64,000 nucleotides of DNA from an uncultured Dehalococcoidia bacterium (lineage in GTDB: Bacteria > Chloroflexota > Dehalococcoidia > Lucifugimonadales > UBA3495), in contig OY282456.1 of NCBI GenBank assembly GCA_958296225.1, positions 558,001 to 622,000 on the forward strand. The letters are read 5' to 3'. Every line of letters begins with the position of its first letter. Within the stretch, counting starts at the first letter, position 1. Positions 42,237 through 50,911 of this stretch are shown in pieces. The translations under genes were made by a program, and so were the position numbers. Below the pieces are notes generated by a model. It did no database searches and was not told the origin of the DNA. It saw only the letters and a list, made by a program, of their open reading frames with translations.

Positions 42237-45062
42237 GAACCGGGCGGACGCCGGGCGCTGCTTGCCGCCGTGAACGCTGGGCTCGGCGCACCACTTGGCC
42301 GCCAGCCGGCGCACCCCCTGATAAACGCCGTCGTCAAAGCCCAGCAGGTCGCAGATTATCCGCTGGTCCAGCAGGGCGCGGTTGGGGTCGGCGTCGGCCA
42401 GGTAGGCCGGTCGTAGCTCTTTATCGCGGAACTCGTCAAAGATGGCCTGCACCGTTGCCAACTGCGCGTCGGTTAGCGTGCGGAAATCCAGTACCGGGAA
42501 CGATTCCGCAGAGCGTATGGTCATCCTGGCCTTGCTGGACTGTTGCCGGCTGGAGTGCCACCAATAGGCCAGCAACCCTAATGTGCTATTGCCCCATACT
42601 GCAAAAGCATAATCAAATCTGTCATCATCGAAAATAACATTGGGCCATACGCTGCTCCCGATGGCCTTTTGCGCGGTGAAAGCCACTGCAAGCGGTTGCG
42701 CCCCGAAAGTGTACTCAAAGTTCAGGTGAGAACGGCTGGCTGTAGCCCAAACCGCAGCTACTTTCCCTTCCATACCCTGCCGCACCTCTAATTGCGAATC
42801 GGGTTCGCAGACGATGCGGGTTTCTTTTGTCGCATTGTGATTCCACAAAGCCGGGTAAGTAGCTGTTGGGCTGGCGGCAATTTTATCAAAAGGCCCGCGT
42901 GGTGCTGGGCCGATGATGTCCAGATGGTATAAGCCTAGCCGGCCTATGCCGCCCAAGGTGGACATTGGCAGTTCCAATATTTCCGATTGCGCCGGCAGCC
43001 ATAGCCGGGATTGCGTCATAGCGTATGCCGTCTGTGCCAACGAGTAGTCCTCTATACGGACGCTGCCCCAACTGTCATTGCCCAAGTGTGGAGTAGCAAG
43101 CATTTGGCCGGCCAAGTCGTTGCCTACTTGCAGACGCGCGCCGCCATAGGGGCCGTCCTCAATCCCACGAACATTCTCTCCATTATCAATAATTCCTTTC
43201 GCCACGGAGGCCGACTCTGCAAACCCTTGCGGCCGGCAGCGCAACGAAACGAAACGGGCCCGCTTGGTGGCTTCATTGGCAACTGTCGCCGGCCCCTTGC
43301 GGGCCAGTACCAGACACTCTGCCATCCCGGTGTCCGACGAAAAAGACATATTTTTATCATTGGCCGCTATGCTCAATACGGTCAACCCGGTGTAGCCATC
43401 GCCAAGCATGGCACGGAACTTTTGCCAGGCGACCCCTCCGCTAACGGATAAGGGCAAAACCATCGCCAACACTCCGCCCCTTTTTAGTTTGCGGTCGCCC
43501 AAAGCCGCAAAAGCCGAGGCAGAGCCGGCATTGCCATGGAAACAGGTTCCTTCTTTCAATACTGCCATCCGCTTGGCCATATCCCTTTGGTCGGACTCGC
43601 TGGCTCCGAAAGCTGCAAAGGCGGCGTTCACAGTGCCGGCGTATGCGCCCTCACGGGTTACATTTCTGGTGAAAGGCGGGTTCATTATCACCAGGTCAAA
43701 GCTCCCGTCGGGCATTACGGCGTTAAGCGGGCTTTCCGAGTCCAGCATCTCCAGAGAGCCGATGCGTACTTCATTATCACCCTGGCGGCCATAGTCCATA
43801 GTACGCAGGTTTGACCTGCTGAATCCGACGGTGGGCTGCAGGCCGGCCAGCGTGGAGCCGGTAATGTGTACGGCGGACGGCATTACATCGCAGCCGTAGA
43901 TGACCTGCTCCATCATTACGGGATGCAGCGCGGCAGTGTTGCCGCCGGCGCGCGCGTGGCGGGCGGCGATTTGCTCGTACACGGCCGACAGCAGGGCGCC
44001 GGTGCCGCAGGCGAAATCGGCGATGCGGAGTTGGGCAACGGCGCTGGCATTGCCCCAATTGATGCCGCCCATTTTGCTTACGGCCAGGCGGGCCAGCAGC
44101 GCCGCCGACGCGGGCAGCGTGTAAAAGGTCGCCAGATACTTGCGGTCGGCAATCAGCCTTTGGAATACCTGCCCGGTAAGGTCGTGGTCGTTATTAATGC
44201 CGCGGGCGGCGATGTTCAGGACTTGAAAGCTGATGATGTTGAGCAGTTGCGCGGCTTCCTGGGTGGGCAGTTCGGCAACGATGTCGCGGGCAATTGCAAA
44301 GATGTCCAGGTAGTTAATTTTTAGTATGCCGTTCCAGGCATTGAGGATTTCGGCTTGGGGGTTGCGGTTGTCGGGATTGCAGATTTGCTGCAAGGGCTTG
44401 ATGCCGTGGCGCCCGGCCAGCCTTTCGTGAAAGAGCATAGCGTTGGCGATGATGGCGCAAGCCATGCGGCGCATCTGGGGAACGTCGTTGATGTTGAGCC
44501 GCCGGGCAATGGCCGGGCTGATGTCGGGGCGGGATGCGGGCATCTGGTTGAGGACGCTGGCGGCGGAGTCGATACCCTGTTGCAGGTCGTCGGCCGCGGC
44601 GTCCACCGCCTTTTGCGGCACGGACACCAGGCGGATTAGGTCGGCCAAATCGCCAACGTCGCCCTCCAGCCAGCCCGACTGCGGGAAACGGCTGCCGTTT
44701 TCATACAGGACGCAATAGAGAAACCGGGCGCCGGTCAGCGCCGCGGGCAGGTTGCCGGCGGTGGCGACGCTTTCGGGGTAGCGCAGAGCGACGGCGGCTT
44801 CTACGGGGCGGGTTTCGCCGGTGATGCCGGCGCCCAGCCGGGGGCGGGCGTCCGCTTCCGGGTTCGCGCTGGGGTCATACTCGGCTTCAATGACCACCGG
44901 AGAGCGGCCGGCGGCAGTTACCAGCACGTCGGGATGCCGCCCCGGGTGGCCGGCAATGGTCTGCGTCTGCTCGCCACGGACGCTGCAACCGGGCAGCATC
45001 GGCTGCAGCAGTCCGGCCAGCGCGACGTTGGTAGTGCTTTCGATTTGGTGAGAGGTTGCCAT
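42228..45062 (-). CDS. N6-adenine DNA methylase with nuclease-like N-terminus (type IIG/BREX-like)
   Basis: A 944-residue protein, start MATSHQIESTTNVALAGLLQ (the longer frame overlaps the antitoxin gene). Near residues 50-70 lies HPDVLVTAAGRSPVVIEAEY, like a PD-(D/E)XK nuclease core but with ExE in place of ExK. A helical region follows, then the gamma-class amino-methylase: LRIADFACGTGALLSAVYEQ (SAM motif I) and DLVIMNPPFTRNV (NPPF, adenine-N6). The C-terminal third resembles specificity and DNA-contact regions of type IIG enzymes and ends FDEFRDKELRPAYLADADPN with RALLDQRIICDLLGFDD. It could be a single-chain restriction-modification enzyme or a solitary methylase. It is 10 nt after a CopG-type antitoxin gene. 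Confidence 0.85.
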   Translation of the reverse strand: MATSHQIESTTNVALAGLLQPMLPGCSVRGEQTQTIAGHPGRHPDVLVTAAGRSPVVIEAEYDPSANPEADARPRLGAGITGETRPVEAAVALRYPESVATAGNLPAALTGARFLYCVLYENGSRFPQSGWLEGDVGDLADLIRLVSVPQKAVDAAADDLQQGIDSAASVLNQMPASRPDISPAIARRLNINDVPQMRRMACAIIANAMLFHERLAGRHGIKPLQQICNPDNRNPQAEILNAWNGILKINYLDIFAIARDIVAELPTQEAAQLLNIISFQVLNIAARGINNDHDLTGQVFQRLIADRKYLATFYTLPASAALLARLAVSKMGGINWGNASAVAQLRIADFACGTGALLSAVYEQIAARHARAGGNTAALHPVMMEQVIYGCDVMPSAVHITGSTLAGLQPTVGFSRSNLRTMDYGRQGDNEVRIGSLEMLDSESPLNAVMPDGSFDLVIMNPPFTRNVTREGAYAGTVNAAFAAFGASESDQRDMAKRMAVLKEGTCFHGNAGSASAFAALGDRKLKRGGVLAMVLPLSVSGGVAWQKFRAMLGDGYTGLTVLSIAANDKNMSFSSDTGMAECLVLARKGPATVANEATKRARFVSLRCRPQGFAESASVAKGIIDNGENVRGIEDGPYGGARLQVGNDLAGQMLATPHLGNDSWGSVRIEDYSLAQTAYAMTQSRLWLPAQSEILELPMSTLGGIGRLGLYHLDIIGPAPRGPFDKIAASPTATYPALWNHNATKETRIVCEPDSQLEVRQGMEGKVAAVWATASRSHLNFEYTFGAQPLAVAFTAQKAIGSSVWPNVIFDDDRFDYAFAVWGNSTLGLLAYWWHSSRQQSSKARMTIRSAESFPVLDFRTLTDAQLATVQAIFDEFRDKELRPAYLADADPNRALLDQRIICDLLGFDDGVYQGVRRLAAKWCAEPSVHGGKQRPASARFAP

Positions 45063-45072
45063 TGGTTGCCGG

Positions 45073-45222
45073 TCAAGGCAGCGGCGTGGGCCGCAGGTTG
45101 GGGAAGCGGGCGCGCACGGCCTTGCTCCAGTCCACATAGTCGGCGGAGTCGTGGGTTTCCCAGAAAGCGCGTTCCTCGGCTTCGGTGCGGAAGACGGGAA
45201 TGGGTTTAAGTTGCCGGCTCAT
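45073..45222 (-). CDS. CopG-family antitoxin-like small protein (BrnA-type)
   Basis: A 49-residue protein: MSRQLKPIPVFRTEAEERAF, WETHDSADYVDWSKAVRARF, PNLRPTPLP. The pattern FRTEAEERAFWETHDSADYV is that of the CopG_antitoxin family (proteins commonly reading FxsExEEreFWxxhDstdYid with ...FPNLKPS). A strong AAAGGAGGAACT precedes the ATG and a TATAAT box lies at 45267-45272 on this strand. A toxin of the BrnT type usually lies upstream; none is present here. Instead the methylase gene follows at 10 nt, so the two form an operon. It may regulate that operon. Confidence 0.8.
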   Translation of the reverse strand: MSRQLKPIPVFRTEAEERAFWETHDSADYVDWSKAVRARFPNLRPTPLP

Positions 45223-45360
45223 AGTTCCTCCTTTCCGTCCGGCTTTCCGGTCCGGGCGGTTCTGAGATTATAGCCTCTCCGGTGGCATTATGTCGCAAAT
45301 GTAGCACGGCCTGGGCGGCAACGTAAAAAGCCGGGTGCGCTGCCGCCGCCGTTCATCGGG

Positions 45361-45379
45361 TATAATCCGGGGGTATAAT
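45361..45379 (+). promoter_or_regulatory. Duplicated -10 boxes ahead of the BNR-repeat gene
   Basis: TATAATCCGGGGGTATAATC carries two TATAAT boxes 13 bp apart (45361-45366, 45374-45379). No convincing -35 box was seen for either. They lie 80-97 nt before the start. Confidence 0.5.
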
Positions 45380-45457
45380 CGGCATAGCAAATCCGCAGCC
45401 GGCGCCGGTTGTGCCGGCGACGCGGCCTCACGCCTCACCACCGCAGGAGGATTGGCA

Positions 45458-46537
45458 ATGACCACCATCACCGCACACAACACCAACGTATATGTCGGCC
45501 TGGCCGGCGAAAGCGCCCTTATCATCGGCGCCGAAGGAACTCCCCTGGGCGAGGGGGGGATGTACCGGCTGACCGAAGGCGAATCCCAATGGGCGGCCAT
45601 CGAGAGCGGCCTGCCCGAAAACCCGCAGGTGCGGGCGCTGCTGGCGCATCCCGACCAGCCCGCCACCATTTTCGCCGGCACTCAGGACGGCGTGTATCGC
45701 AGCGACGACCGGGGCGAGAACTGGCAGCGCACCGATACCCTCAGCGGCGACGTCTGGTCGCTGGCGGCTCACCCCAACGACTCGTCAATCATGTTTGCCG
45801 GCTATGACGGGGGGCGGGTGTGCCGTTCCGACGACGGGGGCGATACCTGGCGCCAGCTGGACACCGCCGGCCTGGCGCATCCGCACATTACGATGAACCC
45901 CAACGAAATCTGCAAGCGCGTCATCGGCCTCAGCATCGACCCGGCCTACCCCGACGACGTGTACGGCGCCATTGAAGTGGGCGGCCTGATCAAGTCCAGC
46001 GACGGCGGCGAAAGCTGGGCCTGCATCACCGACGGGCATTATACCCGCCTCGGCCCCGTTGACCTGCATGGCGTCCAGGTGAACCCGTCGTCTCCCGGCC
46101 TGGTGTACATTATCACCCAGCTGGCGATGTTCCGCAGCCGGGAGCGGGGCCGCGATTGGGAGTTTGTGCCCATTGAGGAGATGTTCGAGGGCGGCAGTTA
46201 CTGTCGCGACCTGGTCGTTGACCCCACCGACCCCAGCCGGATGTACCTAGCGGCCGGCGCCGGCGGCGGCAGCGCGCCGGCCGGCACCATTGACGCCGGG
46301 GTGCTGGTGCGCTCCACCGACGCCGGGGAGACCTGGGAGCGGGTGGATTTGGGCGAGGTGGCCCCGGCCCGTATGTTCCAGATTGCCATTGACCGCAACG
46401 CGCCGCGCAACGTCTATTGCTGCGACCGGGACGGCCACGTTTATTGCAGCAACGACGGCGGCAACGAGTGGACGCGCAGCGACATTCCGGTGGCGATGAC
46501 CCGGGGCCGGCACGTTTACCCGATGGTTGCCGCCTAA
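45458..46537 (+). CDS. BNR/Asp-box beta-propeller (sialidase/sortilin-like) protein
   Basis: A 359-residue protein without signal peptide, start MTTITAHNTNVYVGLAGESA behind AGGAGG. Repeated Asp-box turns (S-x-D-x-G-x-x-W) are clear: YRSDDRGENWQRT, CRSDDGGDTWRQL, IKSSDGGESWACI, FRSRERGRDWEFV, VRSTDAGETWERV and YCSNDGGNEWTRS. This gives a six- to seven-bladed propeller of the kind seen in sialidases, sortilins and photosystem-assembly-like proteins. Catalytic residues of sialidases are not evident. Function unknown; such proteins are numerous in Chloroflexota. Confidence 0.85.
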   Translation: MTTITAHNTNVYVGLAGESALIIGAEGTPLGEGGMYRLTEGESQWAAIESGLPENPQVRALLAHPDQPATIFAGTQDGVYRSDDRGENWQRTDTLSGDVWSLAAHPNDSSIMFAGYDGGRVCRSDDGGDTWRQLDTAGLAHPHITMNPNEICKRVIGLSIDPAYPDDVYGAIEVGGLIKSSDGGESWACITDGHYTRLGPVDLHGVQVNPSSPGLVYIITQLAMFRSRERGRDWEFVPIEEMFEGGSYCRDLVVDPTDPSRMYLAAGAGGGSAPAGTIDAGVLVRSTDAGETWERVDLGEVAPARMFQIAIDRNAPRNVYCCDRDGHVYCSNDGGNEWTRSDIPVAMTRGRHVYPMVAA

Positions 46538-46627
46538 ACCGCGACCCTAACCGGAACCGTCCGGTTCCCGACACGTGGGGGCAATCCGCCGGCGGCGGAT
46601 TCGCCCCTGCCCGATGGAGGAACAACC

Positions 46628-47251
46628 GTGTCATCCAATCCGCTGTGGAGCGCCACCTACCGCGTTGGCGAGGCCGACCTGGAATATATGACGCTGGAAG
46701 CCGCCGATTTGCCCGAAGCGCTGCGCGGCTATCAGCTGGCCCGGTCGGGGAACCTGGATAACCGGGAAATGGCCGAAAACGGCTTCCAGGGCAGCACCGC
46801 CGACCGTTTCCGCAACGCCGGACGCATCGGCGGGTTTATGCGGGAGTTCGTGCCCACCGCTGACGTGGCCCCCGCCAGCGGGATCGACTTCGTCGGCGCA
46901 ACGGTGGTGCATCTTTTTGAAAACCCCGACCAGGTTTCCGGCTGGATGTCCAACATATTCGTCAAGGATTTTGAGGACAACGTGGGCGAGAGCGTCGGTT
47001 CGGGGCAGCAAATCGTGGCGGTGAACCGGATCGAGACCGGCGGGTTCTACGACGAGGCGGTCGGGCTTTACGTGCTACAGGGTGGGCCGGCCGGCCTGCT
47101 GTCATCGACGGTAATTGACTTTCGCGTGGGCCGGCTGCTTGGCGTCGCCTTCGTCGGTTCAATCGGCGAGCACGACCGGACGCAGCTGGCTACGGAACTG
47201 GCCCTGGCGCTGGAGAAAAAGATGGTGCAGGTAGCCCTGGGGGGACGGTAG
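46628..47251 (+). CDS. Hypothetical soluble protein
   Basis: A 207-residue protein starting at GTG 46628 with GGAGG about 8 nt ahead. There is no signal peptide and no membrane helix. Segments include ADLPEALRGYQLARSGNLDN, FVGATVVHLFENPDQVSGWM, FDEAVG-like GGFYDEAVGLYVLQGG and VIDFRVGRLLGVAFVGSIGE. The alternation suggests an alpha/beta fold, but no family is recognised. It follows the BNR gene at 90 nt and may be cotranscribed. Confidence 0.7.
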   Translation: MSSNPLWSATYRVGEADLEYMTLEAADLPEALRGYQLARSGNLDNREMAENGFQGSTADRFRNAGRIGGFMREFVPTADVAPASGIDFVGATVVHLFENPDQVSGWMSNIFVKDFEDNVGESVGSGQQIVAVNRIETGGFYDEAVGLYVLQGGPAGLLSSTVIDFRVGRLLGVAFVGSIGEHDRTQLATELALALEKKMVQVALGGR

Positions 47252-47419
47252 GCGGTGTAAGGGCATCTTTGCGGGATTAGGATAGAGCCAATCCACCCGG
47301 AGGGCCGGCGGCGATGGCGATGTTCCGGCCCTATTACCAACGGCTGAGCATCATCATCGCCGCCTAGTTCTGGCAGGCGCCCGTGCTCTGGGCGCAATGA
47401 CTGCGGCCGCGGAACGGGG

Positions 47420-47977
47420 TTAATCGGCAGCGACTTCCTCAGGAGTCAGGATAACTTGATTCGTACCGGCGTCGTGGCGGTGGCGCATCAACAAGTCCAT
47501 CCGCTGGTGGAGCGCCAGCAGCAAGCCCTTTACTTCGCCAACCTCGCCGGCTAGCGATACGCTGTTTTGTTCCAGCCTTTCGACACGCCCGGACAAGCCT
47601 TCGATGCGCTCAGAAACGTCGCTTTTCACTTCGTCAATGCGCCCGGAAAAGTCGTTTCTCACTTCGTCAATGCGCCCGGAAAGGTCGTTTTTCACTTCGT
47701 CAATGCGCCCGGAAAGGTCATTTCTCACTTCGTCAATGCGCCCGGAAAGGTCGTTTCTCACTTCGTCAATGCGCCCGGAAAGGTCGTTTCTCATTTCGTC
47801 AATGCGCCCGGAAAGGTCGGTTTTCATTTCATCGATTTGTCGCTGCATCCCCTCCATTCGCCCTTTGATTTCGCCGGTGTCGCGGAATTGCCGGAACATA
47901 CCGACAACTATGCTAACCAGCAACAGGCAGATGAAGGCAAGAAAGCCGTACAGGATATAATCTTCAACTGTAATCAT
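47420..47977 (-). CDS. Membrane-anchored hendecad-repeat coiled-coil protein
   Basis: A 185-residue protein. The ATG at 47975-47977 follows GGAGGAGTACCGA; an upstream in-frame start adds seven residues without a better site. One membrane helix at residues 9-31 (LYGFLAFICLLLVSIVVGMF). Residues about 55-130 are 11-residue repeats GRIDEVRNDLS (at least six near-identical copies), so the DNA has a 33-bp tandem array. The tail EGLSGRVERLEQNSVSLAGE and HQRMDLLMRHRHDAG follows. The topology is anchor first, the reverse of copies A-D at 17 and 24 kb. No function is known; a rod projecting from the membrane is likely. Confidence 0.8.
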   Translation of the reverse strand: MITVEDYILYGFLAFICLLLVSIVVGMFRQFRDTGEIKGRMEGMQRQIDEMKTDLSGRIDEMRNDLSGRIDEVRNDLSGRIDEVRNDLSGRIDEVKNDLSGRIDEVRNDFSGRIDEVKSDVSERIEGLSGRVERLEQNSVSLAGEVGEVKGLLLALHQRMDLLMRHRHDAGTNQVILTPEEVAAD

Positions 47978-48227
47978 TTCGGTACTCCTCCGGTCCAAAC
48001 GGTGGGTGGATTATGACACGCTGGCCCACTGACCGCAAACGAAACTCTTTCATCGGCTGCGCCCGGAATGGCAGGGAGGCCGGTGCGTAAGTCCCACGAT
48101 ATTGACATACTGAGCCGCTGCATCACCCGCGGCGCCGTCGTTGCCACCCTGACCGGAGGTTTCAACATCGATGAATCGATAATGTTTGCGAAAGAGCGGG
48201 AAGCCCGCAAGCCGGCCGGCGCGCCGG

Positions 48228-49049
48228 CTATGGCGCAGCCGGAGGTTCCGCCGGCAGGATGCTCGGGTCAATCAGGATGATAAACCAGCCCAGCCACTCG
48301 AACAGGCCGAGCAGCACCAGCACCAATTCGACAGGATGCAGCCGCATCAAGCCCAGCTGCGAACCCAGGCGGTGGCGCCAGAACCGGTTCAGGTTGCCCT
48401 GCGCCTGCCGCATCAGCCAGGCCAGCAATCCCACCTGCACGACGTTGACGGCGAAGTACGCCAGCTGCTGCGGCGGCGTTATCGGCGGCTCGGCCACTAT
48501 TCGCAAGGCCACCATCTCCAGAACCACAACGGCCAGGTAAATCGATACCGCGCGCAGGGGGCGCAACGTGGTTGGAACGCCCCGGCCATCCATCAGCTCC
48601 TGATACACCCGCATATGGGCGTGGAGCCGGAAGAGCTGGTAAACGGGCACCAGCAGCGTCAGAGCATGGCAGATGGGATATACGGCCTCCCCGGTGTGGT
48701 CGCGATAGTGCCGCCAGGTAATGTACATCCAGAAAAAGATGTAGAGGCCGGCGGTGACGGCGGTGAGCAGGATGATGCGATTGGGCGAAATGTAGTAGGG
48801 CAGCGCGCCATCCGGCTGCCCGGCGTAAGGCGTCCCGGCGCCGGCCTCAATCGGATAGGGCCGCCCGGCCAGCCGGTCCATCCGCTCCGACGCCGCGCGC
48901 GGCGCCGCCACCCGTTCCGCCGCTGGCGGAGGCGCGCCCGGCGACTCGCCGGTTTCAACCGCCGCGCCGCAGGCCCCGCAAAAACGGTGCTGCGGTTCAT
49001 ACGTCGCTCCGCAGCGGTGGCAAGTTGATGTTTCGCCGGCAGACGTCAT
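48228..49049 (-). CDS. Zinc-ribbon DUF4234-like membrane protein
   Basis: A 273-residue protein with an N-terminal zinc ribbon (CHRCGATYEPQHRFCGACGA), a Pro/Ala linker and about five or six membrane helices: RIILLTAVTAGLYIFFWMYI, HALTLLVPVYQLFRLHAHM, AVSIYLAVVVLEMVALRIVA, YFAVNVVQVGLLAWLMRQAQ and LVLVLLGLFEWLGWFIILID. The segment GLYIFFWMYITWRHYRDHTG is typical of DUF4234 proteins. Function unknown. It stands alone on the minus strand. Confidence 0.78.
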   Translation of the reverse strand: MTSAGETSTCHRCGATYEPQHRFCGACGAAVETGESPGAPPPAAERVAAPRAASERMDRLAGRPYPIEAGAGTPYAGQPDGALPYYISPNRIILLTAVTAGLYIFFWMYITWRHYRDHTGEAVYPICHALTLLVPVYQLFRLHAHMRVYQELMDGRGVPTTLRPLRAVSIYLAVVVLEMVALRIVAEPPITPPQQLAYFAVNVVQVGLLAWLMRQAQGNLNRFWRHRLGSQLGLMRLHPVELVLVLLGLFEWLGWFIILIDPSILPAEPPAAP

Positions 49050-49135
49050 AGCTTACCGGGGCCTATTGCCGCCGCCGGCCGGGGCGACGCCCCGGCCGCC
49101 CCGGCGCCCACGCAGCCGGCGAATGACGGCGCTAA

Positions 49136-49921
49136 TCAGGCTTGGCCCCAAACTACGGGATTGCTGAGCGTGCCGATGCCGGTGACGGTGATGTCGCACA
49201 CGTCGCCGTCCTTCATATTCTCGGTAGCGCCATCGGTGCCCATCCAGAGGATGTCGCCGGGCACCAGGGTGAGATACTTGCTCATGTCGCTGATGTACTC
49301 GCGCACGCCGAAAATGGCGGTGTTGAGGTCGTATTCGCCGACCACGCGCTCGTTGACCTGGATGGTTACGTGCAGTTCGTCGGGGTTGAGGCCGGTGGCA
49401 ATCCACGGCCCCATGGGCTTGAACGTGTCGGTGTTCTTGGCCCGCCACATGGTGCGGTCGTTGCGCTGCCAGTAGCGTTCGCTGACGTCGTTGCCGATGG
49501 TGTAGCCGAGCACGTAGTCCAGCGCCTCATCTTGGCTGACGTTGCGGCACTCTTTGCCGATGACAACGACCACCTCACCCTCGTACTGCAACTCTTCGGT
49601 GGCGTCGGCGGGCACCATAATCGGGTCGCCGTGGCCGGTGAGGGCGTTGACCGCGCGATAGCCCACGTCGGCCTTTTTGGGCAAGTTGGGTTCCTCGCCG
49701 CGCATCTGGGCGGCCCAGGTAACGTGCTCCGGGAAGTTGATGCCGGCGGCGTAGAAAGTGGGCGGGACAACCGGCGGCAGCAACTTGACGGAACTCAGCC
49801 CATACTTGTTGCCCGACTCTTTCAAACCGTCAAAAAGACCGCCCTGGACTTCCAGAACCGTGTCTCCGTCAACGATGCCGTAAGCCTCCCGGTCTCCCGT
49901 GCGAAACCTGCAAATCAGCAT
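49136..49921 (-). CDS. Fumarylacetoacetate hydrolase (FAH)-family enzyme
   Basis: A 261-residue FAH-fold enzyme. Metal ligands fit ELQYEGEVVVVIGKECRNVS (ExE) and GYTIGNDVSERYWQRND (Asp). Other conserved segments: PTFYAAGINFPEHVTWAAQM, RAKNTDTFKPMGPWIATGLN and LTLVPGDILWMGTDGATENM. The family includes acylpyruvate hydrolases, 2-hydroxyhepta-dienedioate isomerases and oxaloacetate decarboxylases; substrate cannot be set. TATGCTGATTTGC at the start has AGGAGG nine nt upstream. Confidence 0.92.
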   Translation of the reverse strand: MLICRFRTGDREAYGIVDGDTVLEVQGGLFDGLKESGNKYGLSSVKLLPPVVPPTFYAAGINFPEHVTWAAQMRGEEPNLPKKADVGYRAVNALTGHGDPIMVPADATEELQYEGEVVVVIGKECRNVSQDEALDYVLGYTIGNDVSERYWQRNDRTMWRAKNTDTFKPMGPWIATGLNPDELHVTIQVNERVVGEYDLNTAIFGVREYISDMSKYLTLVPGDILWMGTDGATENMKDGDVCDITVTGIGTLSNPVVWGQA

Positions 49922-50108
49922 AGCCCGCGCCTCCTGTAAGCTGGTGTGTCAATGCCGATAACGTTCGCGTCAATTCTGGCATCCCAACCCGCCCCGGTCA
50001 AGCGGGCCGCGGGCCGCCGCCGTGTGGTAACATATTCGCCGTCCGGCCGGCGGCGTTGTCGTTGTCCGACGCAGCCAGTCAACAAACCACAGCAGGTGAG
50101 AGAGTAGT

Positions 50109-50843
50109 ATGCAGCAGCCCGAAACCACAGTCCTGTATTGGACGCCCAGTCGGGTAAGATTCAATCTCACCCTGATTCTTGCCGTGGCCGTCATCCTGTT
50201 CGGCCTGTACCAGTTATTCGCCGAGGTTCGCAGCGGCGGCGATGCCCCCACGGACGGAGGCGCCCAGACACAAGGCGGCCAGCCCGCCGGCGAGGGTGAG
50301 AACCAGTCATCCGGTCGCGGGGGTGGCGGGGCCTGGCTGCTGATCGTCGTGGGGCTGGGCGTTGGCGCCTATTCGTGGCTAACCTCGCCACGCCAGTACC
50401 GGGTCTATTCCGACGCGCTCATCATAATGTTCGGCACGCCGCGCAAACGCACCATCCACTTCAGCGATATTCGAGAGGTGGTGAACGACCGCGGCTTTAT
50501 GGGCGACCCGCTGCGGGTGTACACCGTCAACCGCCGTCGCATTGCCCTCCAGGTGCGCGAACCGGAAATCATGCACCAGGAACTGCAAGCGGCCCTGGGC
50601 GCTTTCCGACGCGCCTATCCCCAGTATGCCCCTCCGCCTGACGAATCCGAGCCGGATGACGCTGGCCGCGACGTGGTTGACTCCACAATCGCCGATACCC
50701 CCGAACCGGCGCCCGAAACACCCGAAGCCGCCGACCCGGCCCCGGACGCCGGCCAGCAACGGAGCCAACCGTCCCGCCGACGCAGCCTCCGGGATGAAGG
50801 GTACGACAGCAACCGGGATGATTCGCGGCCTCGGTTCAGCTGA
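50109..50843 (+). CDS. Hypothetical two-helix membrane protein with PH-like domain and acidic tail
   Basis: A 244-residue protein. Helix 1 LTLILAVAVILFGLYQLFA, a Gly/Gln-rich loop, helix 2 AWLLIVVGLGVGAYSWL, then a domain reading YRVYSDALIIMFGTPRKRTI with HFSDIREVVNDRGFMGDPLR and VYTVNRRRIALQVREPEIMH, the pattern of bacterial PH-like (bPH) domains. About 75 C-terminal residues are rich in Pro, Glu, Asp and Ala. Function unknown; no neighbour gives a hint. Confidence 0.75.
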   Translation: MQQPETTVLYWTPSRVRFNLTLILAVAVILFGLYQLFAEVRSGGDAPTDGGAQTQGGQPAGEGENQSSGRGGGGAWLLIVVGLGVGAYSWLTSPRQYRVYSDALIIMFGTPRKRTIHFSDIREVVNDRGFMGDPLRVYTVNRRRIALQVREPEIMHQELQAALGAFRRAYPQYAPPPDESEPDDAGRDVVDSTIADTPEPAPETPEAADPAPDAGQQRSQPSRRRSLRDEGYDSNRDDSRPRFS

Positions 50844-50911
50844 ACGGGCTGACCGTCGCCATCCGTATGCCAAAGGCTACTGAAACGACGCCTGCGGTCG
50901 TCAATAGCGCC

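Noticed and set aside
47604..47830. 33-bp repeats considered as a CRISPR array
   Set aside because: The repeats are contiguous with no spacers and encode an in-frame 11-residue unit; the same holds at 16.9, 17.4 and 24.9 kb.
47567..48016. Plus-strand repeat protein (FVNAPGKV repeats)
   Set aside because: Shadow of the hendecad coiled-coil gene on the minus strand, which has the ribosome-binding site and membrane helix.
48068..48280. 70-codon plus-strand frame with RKSHDIDILSRCITRGAVVA
   Set aside because: Looks protein-like in part but has no ribosome-binding site, overlaps the end of the DUF4234 gene and both strands are equally open.
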